DNA of 45,000 nucleotides from Glandiceps talaboti (taxonomy: Eukaryota; Hemichordata; Enteropneusta; Spengelidae). Every line of letters begins with the position of its first letter. Positions within the stretch are counted from its first letter, which is position 1. Shown here piece by piece: positions 9,540 through 20,127 of the stretch. The stretch lies in NCBI RefSeq assembly GCF_964340395.1, contig NC_135565.1, forward strand, positions 2,829,142-2,874,141, given 5' to 3'. The notes below the pieces were generated by a model. It saw only the letters and a program-made list of their open reading frames with translations, made no database searches and was not told the DNA's origin. The position numbers and the translations under genes are program-made.

Positions 9540-10260
9540 ACTAGGCCACCAGCCTTTCGTTACATTTCAATACCTCCTAAACTTTAATGAAAGCGTAGTA
9601 ATGCGTAAATGTCCTATGATGTTTGTTGACATAGCTTTTACTTTTAATAATTCATTTGAATATTTAATAATATCTTCAGTAATTAAACTATATCTTAAGA
9701 ATGCACACTTGAAATTCCATATAATATGACACATCCAATAAAGCCTGTTGGTATGGTTTATAGTTTAAATTAATAATATACATAATTACAGATTAAAGCT
9801 CTTAGTTTTAATGAGAATTTTGCATAATTAACAGTTTTCGGTAGTTAGGCTATATCTTAGAATGCACCTTCAAATGTCATGTAATGTGGTACATATATTG
9901 ACCATAACAAATCATGTCTACGTGATGTATTTTTGTGTAATTTACATCATTTTGACAATTTAATGAAACTATATCCTTAATAGAATGCTAGTTTTAAATT
10001 TCAATTAATTTAGTACATCCATTGATGGTAAAAAGTGCACGTGACTGTTAAAGCTTTTTAATGTAGCTTATAGTAATAATGCTTACTTTAATTCAGTTAT
10101 TAATGACGTTTCGATAATTAGGCAATGTTTTACATAGGCAGTCAAATTTCATGTACTTTCATATAATTCATTTTCCTAATTAAGGGTTCACCATGTATGA
10201 TAGCTATAGTTCAGAATTTGGCAATCCAACAATGTGTGTAGGAACAAAAATCTACGGTTT
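9540..10260 (+). repeat. AT-rich dispersed tandem family, copy 2
   Basis: Four or five diverged units of about 110-150 bp, each with an 'actttaatgaat..catttgcataattaa' part, a 'gtaattaggctatatctt' part and a 'cttcaaattcaatataattt' part. It ends with a cap, 'gatagctatagttcagaatt' then 'taggaacaaaaatct', also seen near 3.7 and 13.3 kb. Confidence 0.75.
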
Positions 10261-10690
10261 CGCCATTATGGGAGGTAAATCTGGTTTACCTTGTTCCTCC
10301 ATTTAGCTTTGCCTAGACTTATGATATGCTGTTCAGAATACAATTCTGAGTAAGATGCACTAAGATAATTTCTGTTACAATCAGTTCAACATTTTCAGTA
10401 GATTGACTGGACTAAGACAAACCATTAGAATGTTTCGTTTTGCAACTGCATATAGGGCTAAACCATGAGTTTCAAGTTATGACGCAGGACCACCCATCCT
10501 ACTATGCTTTTGCTCACATATTTTAATATCCAATCAGATAGTTTCAACTTGTATTTTATTATTAAGTGATATTCATTTTACGGGGACAAGAATGTGTACA
10601 ATTGAATTTGGAATTCGTTTGAAGTTGCATGACATGATATACACAGGGAACCTTGCACACCCATGTAACATTCGCATACCTAGGACAGGG

Positions 10691-10750
10691 TTGTATACAT
10701 AGCTGTACAGCTCTGTAGAGCCACGGGGGCTGTACCAGCTATGTGTACAA
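10691..10750. repeat. Imperfect hairpin
   Basis: ttgtatacatagctgtacag (10691-10710, plus one base) pairs with gctgtaccagctatgtgtac (10729-10748, plus two bases) around an 18-nt loop. One bulge and one mismatch. It lies in a gene-free stretch. Confidence 0.6.
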
Positions 10751-11089
10751 TATCCCAGTAACAGCTCTGGCCAACAGAATAGGTGTAACATACCTAGATT
10801 TGAAAGATGTGTAACTTGTGTGCCAACATCAAAGTAACATGGATGTTAAAGATAACAGCCATGTATTAGCTATGGGAACATTGTTGTAACAGTGGTATTT
10901 CTCAAAGCCATAACCAGCTGTGTGAGCACTGCCAGTCGGATATGAACAAAAGGGTTGCTAAATAGGGTATTATTCCACCATAGCTGGTACATTTATGTAC
11001 ACAACTGTGTGCTAGGTATGCAGTATGGTACTGGGGTTATCAAATGTATCGTTGCTTTTTATTATACTATAAACAAACGTGAATCAAGT

Positions 11090-11270
11090 GAAGACATGTC
11101 ACACGTGTTGAGGTCAATTGAGTAATGGGACAACAGGATAGGTCAGGTCATGTTATTCTATGTCATTAAGTAGAGGTCACGCGTGTCACATGAAGTGATA
11201 AATTTCAACTTAGATGTTATCGCCTGCCATATTGCTAATTAACTGTATTTTATAAACATTTTCCTAAATG
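11090..11270 (+). repeat. Dispersed repeat, copy in plus orientation
   Basis: Shares 'tcatgttattctat', 'agtagaggtcac', 'gtgataaatt' and 'ataaacattt' in the same order with the reverse complement of 16840-17060. It is an older interspersed repeat of about 200 bp, non-coding. Confidence 0.65.
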
Positions 11271-12769
11271 ACAGTGATTGTTTGTTTAAGAGGGGTTGTT
11301 TGTATCATGGAATGAAGAAATTCTAATTTTGGATTTAAATAAAATGTGGAATGTACATAAACACGGGAGGCTAGGTTCTATTTTGGTTCAGACTTTGGGC
11401 ACACTTTGGACAGATTCGGGACAGACTTGATTAGAGTTGGAAGGAGACCTCGGCTCGTGGCAAGGCGCTGACGGGGGCACATTCACATACAAAGAACATT
11501 GGTATTATAAGTAAATTCGAGAACTGAGTCAAGAACTCTCTCATGAGTTGTTCTGTATATATTTATTTCCACTAAACGTAAATCTTGAGTTTTAGTGAGT
11601 TTTTCCCCTGGTCCTATGAGATTCCGGTACCGAGAAAGTGTAGAATGTGAGTGTGAAGTGTAAAACATTACTGTTGGAACTTGGACAAGCCTTAGCCAGC
11701 CCAAGCGGTAACACAAAACAGTCATGGCACAGAGGTGGTATTCGACATCCATGCAACAGGCATATTTTTCAAAGCTTTGTACAAGGGCTGTGGACAAATA
11801 TATTCTGTAACGGGATTGTGAGGCACACAGCTCGTACATAACTGTGCTCTTCTTCCTAGCCCTCGGATGTGGTCACATCCTAGCATGAGGCTGTGCTAGG
11901 ATGTACAAGGTTCCTCGTGTAACCCACGATACGAATACAAGTAATAATAACTCTTACAGTTTTGAAATTTGTCAATAAACATTTTAATATACTAATTTAG
12001 CATGTAACACTGTAATGATATCTTGTCAATCTTAATTTAAATCGGACTACTTTAGTACACAGTTCCGTATTGGAGCACTATAATTTCAAAATGCTTGTTT
12101 TCATAGTTACATTGCCTTAATATTCTACCATGTTTTCAGTTTGAGGGTGTTCGGTTGTAGATAGTAGTCGTCAGAACATTAAATGCGATATCACCATAAA
12201 CAAAGTTTTCATGATGATGGTGTCCTCTCAGGTTAACACTCTGTGTAATACAAGTATGTGTCACAATATGACATTCATGTAATATTTGCATTGCTTTTGT
12301 CTTTAAAACTGGACGTCATTGCATCTTTTGTTTTGTAATATTTGGGCATAATCCTCATTTACAGATATGGCGTATTTTTCCTTCAGTAACACCTGCGTGT
12401 TGTTGTGTTTAGCATTTGTATATTATGGTAATGATACGGATAGTTTTCGACACCTTGCCCACCACTTATGGGGCGTTTAGCTGATGCAAAGGTTATATTG
12501 TAGTCATTAACTGTAACAGTTATGGGCTAAGGTAATTCTGTTCCGCAAAGTTATTAAAATTGCAATATGCATAGAAATTTCGTTGATAAGAAACTCTGCT
12601 TTGTTTTTCTACTTAAAACACTGATGCGAAATAACATATACAAAGTCCATGTTTTTAACTTATTAAACCGCAAACAATTATACGATGTGTGAAATATTTA
12701 CTTTATCTCAAAAACGAATGGCTCAATTCAAACAAAAATTAATGCACATATTTCTTAGTGTAATTTCTA
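11271..12769. other. Non-coding, nothing recognised
   Basis: Only short chance frames. A perfect 10-bp hairpin, catcctagca paired with tgctaggatg around 8 nt, lies at 11876-11903. A moderately GC-rich patch is at 11430-11480. Confidence 0.4.
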
Positions 12770-13261
12770 GAACTCGTTAGGTTTTGGTATACATACAATG
12801 AATATCAATGAGCTACTTACGTAATTGAAGCTATATCCTATTGAATATATACATTTATTGTAACAATGTCCATGTGCCTTACAAAGATTGATAATGTAAC
12901 TTTTAGTGTAATGACTCATTTGCATAATTAATGATTTTCAGTAATTAGGCTAAATCTCAAGAAAGCAAGTTTCAAATTCAATACAAGTGCTCAGCCTCTA
13001 AAAAGCTTTGTGACATGGCTTTTAATTTTAATGCCCCATTTGCATAATTAATGATGTTCAGTAATTAGGCTATATCGTCAAAATACATATTTAAAATTCA
13101 ATATAATTTGATACATACTTCAAGCATAACTAATGGAACATGTTCTTAAAAGTTTGTTTATGTAGCGTTTACTCATTTGCATAACTAATGATTAGGCTAT
13201 ATCTTACAAATGCACTCTTCAAATTCAATAAAGTAAAACTTGTGATACATACTTCAAACAT
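12770..13261 (+). repeat. AT-rich dispersed tandem family, copy 3
   Basis: Three to four units with the shared words catttgcataattaatgatt, cagtaattaggctat and aaattcaatataatttgata. Unit spacing is about 120-135 bp. Confidence 0.8.
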
Positions 13262-13379
13262 AAATAATCGGGTATGGTCTGTTCTATTCCTATAAATATT
13301 GTGTTTAGGAACAAAAATCTAAATAATCGGGTATGGTCTGTTCTCTTCCAATAAATATTGTGTTTAGGAACAAAAATCT
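13262..13379. repeat. 59-bp tandem duplication
   Basis: Copies at 13262-13320 and 13321-13379, starting aaataatcgggtatggtctg and ending aggaacaaaaatct, differ at about two bases, so the duplication is recent. Confidence 0.95.
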
Positions 13380-13584
13380 AAAGACTGTTACAGAATGCAT
13401 TCAGTTTAAAACTGGTACACATTATGTAGCTATTTTCAATGTATTGAGCAACAAAGATGGACTTTGTATATTTTGTTTTCTGTTCGAGTACAGAGACAAA
13501 CAGAGTTATTTTATCAAATGGATTCCAAAATTAATACCCATTTGTCATCCAAATGGCCATTTAATAATAGTGATAACAGAATAG

Positions 13585-13790
13585 CTCGCGAACGTCAGCA
13601 AAGCTGCCGTGTCGCGGCTCAATGGCTAGTACGCATGCGCGTCATATATACTATAGATGCGATAAAAAAAGTGGTGGTTCACCCAAGGATGCATTGCGGC
13701 GCAATGACTACTCATGTGCATTCTATGAACTCAGACTTGCGCTATTTTAGCCAAACTGGCGACTCCAAATTTTGAATCTCATCATTCCTC
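13585..13790. promoter_or_regulatory. CpG-rich promoter-like patch with an NRF1-type site
   Basis: In an AT-rich, CpG-poor neighbourhood this patch packs many CpGs: gctcgcgaacgtc, gccgtgtcgcggctc, acgcatgcgcgtc, gcattgcggcgc. GCATGCGC at about 13632-13639 is the core of the NRF1 consensus, followed by catatatactata. A short ATG with a good splice donor follows 330 bp on. This is inference only. Confidence 0.3.
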
Positions 13791-14110
13791 AAAGAGCGAC
13801 AAACTAATGTGTCAAACTAATTCACTATTTAGAAGTTATCGCAGAGGTCGCCGTTATATACTCCTTTAATACTCTACTATTTACAAAGACGAAGTGTGAA
13901 CTGACCACAGCTATCTAGCTAGCTGTGAATTTAATACCTGCCAACATGATGCTGTGGACTTTCGACTAGCATTCATCAACATCGTCAAAGAAATATAACA
14001 GCCTCATATACCTGATAAAATGGTGATGTTGTGTCCGATCATTAGTTTTCTGTTCAATTTTACTCAGACAACTCTTTAGCTAGTAGTTTGACAACTTACA
14101 TCGTGCGACA

Positions 14111-14145
14111 ATGAAAACTATTGCAAGGTTTTGGAATCCTCACCA
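14111..14145 (+). CDS. Possible first coding exon fragment (MKTIARFWNPH)
   Basis: ATG at 14111 opens eleven codons and meets CCA/GTAAGTAT at 14145, an ideal splice donor. It lies downstream of the CpG-rich patch. No later exon that would join it was recognised in the window, so it may be chance. Confidence 0.15.
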
Positions 14146-14159
14146 GTAAGTATAGCAAG

Positions 14160-15411
14160 TCTTATGTATTATGATATTTCGTCCAGACGCGATGCGTATG
14201 TCACTATGTGTACGTATATACGCAACTTTTTAGAGTTTTGAAACTGTACTAGTCTTTTGAGATTTGGTTTGAAACAATTTTAGCTTGAAACAATTTTAGC
14301 TTTTCTGAGAAAACTAATCAAAAACTGTGATTGAAAAAAATCAGAGTGCAAAGATTGAGTTCAGAGAGGATTTAGACAAGGGTTACAACATAGAACTGTG
14401 AACAATAGTCTCATTCTAGTTGTACAGATATAAAGGCAAGATATTGTACTTTTGTTAACAAAAGGTCCACACATATCAACTTAAATATGTTATGATTTTA
14501 GCATAATGAGGACCTAAAAGGGTCACCAAATGCAACCATTTCAATTCTGAAAAATCAATAACACAAATTGTTTAAAGTTTCCCTGTGACTGTAATTGTCA
14601 TTTCAAAGATATTCAGAATTTTCAAGTACGATTATGGATTGAAAGCATCCGTACCATAAACAAATACAATAATTTTTGTTAATTTATTTTTTTACTTTTT
14701 AAATGTTTAACCGACCGATAACCATAGTAATAGTAAGAAATTAGTCAGAAATTATACAAATGAAACAGAGCTGAAAATAAGTTATGTACGACCTGTTGTA
14801 TCATCAGAACACAGAAGCACAACAACTTGAAAAGAGCAATGACTTCCGTCATTAATGTAAACTACAAAATTAGAATTGAATTGCCTTTTCATAACTTCAT
14901 TGTTACTGTCCAGTGATTAAGCCAAATCTCCGGACAATTTTCCTTATCGTTATTACAATAATTATAATAATGATGGAATCAGCTCTTGTCTATACCTATA
15001 GTTTCTCGACTCCCCAATCCTCATCAATCACCAATTATGCACACATTTCCACTTGTTTTAAAGGAAGTGTGGTTAAAACTAAATCGTATTTGTCAAAGTT
15101 CGATCACATGTTTACATGTAGTGGTGGACATGTGTGTTAGAGCGCCCTCGTGCGTACAGCTTTGATGTACGGTGAAGTGTGGTGAATATGTGTACGTCTA
15201 ACGGTCTATATAAAATAGAATGTGACTGCGTCCGTTTATAACTACATATATTCTCATTGAAACGGATCATATGTAATGCACATAGTCATTGATAATATAG
15301 AGAGACAGGTCTATCTGTCATATCTAAACCGAAAGCGTGTAACAAAATGCAAATTAGCAAGATAGCACAATCTATGTCATCAACAGGCGGCTCTGTATCT
15401 AATCTTGCCAG
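14160..15411. other. Non-coding, nothing recognised
   Basis: AT-rich sequence with no coding signal. A TATA-like ctatataaaat is at about 15205, with no gene attached to it. Confidence 0.4.
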
Positions 15412-15514
15412 TCGATTCTTCAGGAATGAACAGTTGTGGGTCTATAGTGTTCGCCTCAGTTCAATCGATTCTTCAGGAATGAACAGTTGTGGGTCTATAG
15501 TGTTCGCCTCAGTT
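15412..15514. repeat. 53-bp tandem duplication
   Basis: tcgattcttcaggaatgaac begins two identical 50-bp copies, 15412-15461 and 15465-15514, separated by CAA. Perfect identity marks a recent event. Confidence 0.95.
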
Positions 15515-15797
15515 GGTTAACGAATTACATTATGAAATGCCCACTTTGGATCAGGTTAAACGTTTAGAAGTAAAACAATCTTGTCTGACAGTTAGTCCAG
15601 AAACATGAATACTAGTTTGTAAACACTGTAGCGCCACAGATAAGGTAACGAAAATGCTAGAACCTTGAATTGAAACTCTGGCCTTTAATATATTGACCAC
15701 TTAAAACAACTTACATACACGTCACATGTAATAAGCAGTTGTTTAAAAACTCTGTGATGTCACAATTACATGATTCAAAATATTCCATTTATTAATG

Positions 15798-16229
15798 TTA
15801 AGGGACGATTGCACAATGTCGCACAAGCTCAACAAATGAACATCGTTCGTGTAGGTCAAAACTACCTCCCCTCCACTTAACTGAACGGTCACAAGTGCGC
15901 CATCACACGTTTATATATGTAAACTATGATGAAAACTATAGCGGTCACACCTTATAAGATCGATGTAATGTTAAAACAAGATTATAAACATATTAAAATA
16001 CTACCAGAAACCCAACACTATATATCTCGCATTAGAAGTGATTTTTTAAAAAGCTTATTAACGTCTCAGTAGTAAATACAAAATTATTGTTGAAGGAGTG
16101 AAAGTTTTCCGTCGAAATGTGGTTAGAAGTACGAAAATGAAGTTATGGAATCGCATTGACGGTAGACGCTCTCCGCCGCCACCTCCTCCCCCCAACGAGC
16201 GTGTGTGACATTGTGCGATCGTCCCATAA
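15798..16229. mobile_element. MITE-like element with about 32-bp terminal inverted repeats
   Basis: ttaagggacgattgcacaat at 15798 onward is matched in reverse complement at 16198-16229 (ends ttgtgcgatcgtcccataa), with about five differences in 32. The ends lie at TTAA and ATAA, compatible with, but not proving, a TTA/TTAA target. The 430-bp interior has no transposase. Confidence 0.65.
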
Positions 16230-16839
16230 AATTACGTATAATAATCTGATGTACCCAACGACATGTGAGTTAGTCGCCCTCGTGTTTATAAACATATTTA
16301 GAGCTATTATGCCGGTAACGGTAGATAGCATGTGCTGTTTCATGTACTTTCTCAATCGCTTATGTCGTGATATTGCAAATACCAGTTTATAGTGTTACGA
16401 CGCTGAATTAGGCAGCTGCAAGATATTGACCTATATTCAGTGGTAAACTCAAACCCGCTTGGTCAGCCGTCTCAGAGGTACCAGTGTCTTAAGACAGTAT
16501 TCTGTAAAGAGACTCACAAGGACTCAAATATTACTTTGGGTTGAATGACTTTTACGATTTGCAGCATGGGGAACGATTCAATTGAGCTCCACAATCGATT
16601 ACAGCCGAAAAAGTTCTTTCGAGTGTTTGTATTTCAGCCAGACTTATGCTCGCAGCACCTCTAAAACCCGTTGGTCAGCCTCAAGCTCTTTACAGCCAAC
16701 TGACAAGTATTTCTTGAGACAAATTCCATTGCTCTTAAATCGCATACGTCATCAACATTTTATTTAAAACATTGTTCATTCCGTAATACAAATATGGTTA
16801 ACAAACTTCAAGTTGTTTACAACAAAAGTTACTCTCTTA
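16230..16839. other. Non-coding, nothing recognised
   Basis: No gene, RNA or tandem repeat recognised in this stretch. Confidence 0.4.
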
Positions 16840-17060
16840 TCCTTATTTAGTAAATGTTTATCAATATAATTAATTCAGCTCAGTAATAGGCAGTTTATTG
16901 AACCTTTCTAGAATAGTCTTAGCTAAACAGCTGTTGATTCAATTGGGACACAATTTATCACTCTGTGATGACATGTGACCTCTACTCATTAGGATAGAAT
17001 AACATTACTTGACCCGGCTCTGTCTCATTAATCAATGTGACCTTATCACTTGTGTCTTCC
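16840..17060 (-). repeat. Dispersed repeat, inverted copy of 11090-11270
   Basis: Its reverse complement carries 'gtaatgttattctat', 'gagtagaggtcac' and 'gtgataaatt' in the order seen at 11.1 kb. Non-coding. Confidence 0.65.
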
Positions 17061-18223
17061 TGTCAATTGTAGAATATTGAATAATTACTTGACACAATTG
17101 TTTACGATGTGTGACTCGTAACAATAGCAGTTCAAATAAGAGCTTGACTAAAACTTCACCGACGACATTCCTGGCAAAGTAACATTTTACTTGAATTAAG
17201 TCGCGTAACCACATGGTAATAAATGAATGCAAATGAAAGAGAAAAACATTTTTTTATTTCTGTTTTGAAAAGCCCACTCTAACATTATTTTAGTTTCCTA
17301 GCTGTCGTTAACAATGTATACTTTAAATGTCAGGTACAAGTCAAATCTGGTGTATATAGAAATGTTAGCGCTCTTATTTTGACCTGTGGTTTATCAGTCA
17401 TTTCTACCAGTTAGTGGTATGGATTGGGAAGGAGGTCAGTTTGGAAAACACCACTGCAGTTGGAGCTTCACTTGGGCAAACAACACAATCTGTGTATTTG
17501 TCATTTAAGTACCGTAAAGGCACTCCTGAAAACTTATCTATGTGTGGAGGGGGATACCTTTCCCGTCCCCTCCATCTGTATTTACATATATGCAAGCTAC
17601 ATTTGCACTTCTTCTCAACTAAGAAAATATATTCTAGTATTGGTATATACTATTTAAAATGGCTAGTTGTGTATCGTAGCAAATAAAACCTGTTGTTTCC
17701 TTTATGCTCACTGAATTCATGCTGTGGGCTTTAATTTGCATATGTAATTGTTATCACTTCTTACCATTAGTTATTACAATTACAGAAATGAACTTTTAAC
17801 TTATGAGTGAACCGACCAGTTGAGTTTACTTGAAACAATGTCTCACCTCCAGAGTACAAAACTTGAAACTGGAAGCTTTATGGTATTGGCAACATCTGAA
17901 TGTATTAATGGAAGCCATAAAATAATGAACATTATTTAAAATTGATTGGAATACATTGCACATAAAGGTATACTTGATTCTGCATTTTTATTTTTTTTTT
18001 ACATTTTTACCGCACTGTATAATAGCACAGAAAGGTATACATACTACAAATGTTTGTGTCAACATTTGATAAATATGTGAAGGTCATTCATGTTAAAAGG
18101 TCACATCGACAGTGAATGCAAATAATTATTCTCCCGTGGATTTATGATGTGTACTGAGATACCCTAAGGAACGGTATATATGTTACATGGTTTTCGGATA
18201 AAAAATATACTGACAAAGATGTG

Positions 18224-18224
<1 letters not shown>
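17061..18224. other. Non-coding, nothing recognised
   Basis: Only short chance frames. A T-run is at about 17990-18000. Confidence 0.4.

Positions 18225-18286
<62 letters not shown>
18225..18286. repeat. (GT)n microsatellite
   Basis: About 30 GT units; it passes directly into the GT-rich minisatellite, which may have grown from it. Confidence 0.95.
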
Positions 18287-18287
<1 letters not shown>

Positions 18288-19545
18288 TGTATGTTGACAG
18301 GGGTGTAATATACATTGAACGAGTGTAATGTATGTTGACAGGGTGTGATGTATGTTGTGATATATGTTGACAAGGGTGTGACGCATGTTGACACGAGTGT
18401 TACGTTTTGTTCACTGAGAGTGCTGTCCGTTGACAGGAATATGATGTATGTTGACAAGGGCGTGATGTATTATGACAGGGATGGGATGCATTTTGACAGA
18501 GTACGATGCGGCTTGACAGGGATGTGATATATGTTGAAAGGGATGTGATGTATATATTTACTGATGAGTGTAGTTTATTTGAAAGGGGTGTGATGCACGC
18601 TGGCTGGGTGTGTTGTATGTTAATAGTGATGTTTGTTGACAGGGTGTGATATGTATTGACAGGGTGCGATGTATGTTGACGGAGTTTGGCGTATGTTGGG
18701 ATATGAAGCATATTGACAAGGATGTGATATATATTGACGGGAGTGATTTATGTTGACTGTGTGTGGTGTAGGTTTACTGAGTTACTAAGTGTGTATGTTT
18801 GACAGGAATGTGATGTTTGTTGACAAGGGTGTGACGTATTTTGACAGATGTGATGCATGGTGACTGGGTGTGCTGTATACTGACAAGGGTGTGTGTGATG
18901 TATGTTGACCGGGGTGTAATATAACTTGACAGAGTGCAATGTATGTTGGTGTGATATATGTTGATAGAGTGGGATGTATTTTGACAGGGGTGTGATGCAT
19001 GTTAAACGTGTGATGTTTGTTGACAGGAGTGGTATGTATGTTGACAGGGATGTGACATATGTTGACATGGGTGTGATGTATTATGACAAGGGTGTGATGA
19101 GTGTTGACAGGTGTGTTGTATGTTAACTGTGATATTTGTTGACGGGTGTGATATATATTGATAGGGGTATATGATGTATGTTGACAGGGATGTGATATAT
19201 GTTGACAGGCGTGTGATTTATGTTGACTGGGTGTTGTGTCTGTTTACTGAGGATGGTGTATGCTGACAGGAATATGATATGTGTTGACAAGGGTGTGACA
19301 TATTTTGACAGGGATGTGATGCATGTTGACTGGGTGTGCTGTATACTGGCAAGAGTGTGTGTGGTGTATGTTGAACGGGATGTAATAGCAGTCTGGTGTA
19401 TTATGACAGGGGTGTGATGATCGAGTGTTGACTAGGTGTGCTCTATGTTAACAGTTCGATGTTTGTTGACAGGGGTGTGAAATATATTGACAGGGATGTG
19501 ATATATGCTGACCTGGGTGTGATGTATTTTGACAGGGGTGAGATG
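18287..19545. repeat. GT-rich degenerate minisatellite of about 20 bp
   Basis: Units look like gggtgtgatgtatgttgaca, strongly diverged, about 60 copies. Blocks containing 'gtttactga(g)', 'gacaggaatatgat' and 'gacaagggtgtgac' recur near 18.41, 18.77 and 19.24 kb, so groups of units were duplicated. Non-coding. Confidence 0.9.
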
Positions 19546-20127
19546 CGAGAGAATGGTCTTCAGTCCTGGTCCGATATTATGTTAAATTTGACTTCCTTCT
19601 TACCCATGAATGGTGGTGTTCATTGGATATTCAGAACCAAGACACGAGCTAAATTACTAGTATATACTTTCAGTCACAACATCGGTACATGAAGTGACTT
19701 ATGGCTTCTTGCGTTTTGTGTACAGTTCAACATGTTAAGGTCAGTGGAGGCTAAATGTTAGTGTTCAACCTGTAAAATGTAAGGTTTAACTCATTACATT
19801 TATATTGTATTTCCCTATGGATGTTTCATTACAGCTCACGGCATACACTAAACTTTTTATACTACAATATAATTTCATTGTCTCTCAGTGCATGAAATTG
19901 ATTTATATACGAAGCTGGTCAACTATGAACAAATTTGAAAAGATTATTTATAAGTGAAATGTGAGATGAATATTCACCATCATCAGCTAAAAATCATTAA
20001 TGTATCAACAAAGTAAAATAAGCTTCGAAGCAATAGTAAATAATACATAACTCAATCTGCAGCGTAAAGTAACAGGGTCTCTTTATCAGAAAGCAGGATA
20101 CAATTATCTACTGTCAATGCTGTTCAT
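19546..20127. other. Non-coding, nothing recognised
   Basis: Single-copy sequence between two arrays, no gene recognised. Confidence 0.4.

Noticed and set aside
9133-9729. 198-codon frame SLTHSLTH..
   Set aside because: Translation of the TCAC tetranucleotide array.
11647-11841. 64-codon plus-strand frame with moderate complexity
   Set aside because: No recognised similarity and no exon signals.
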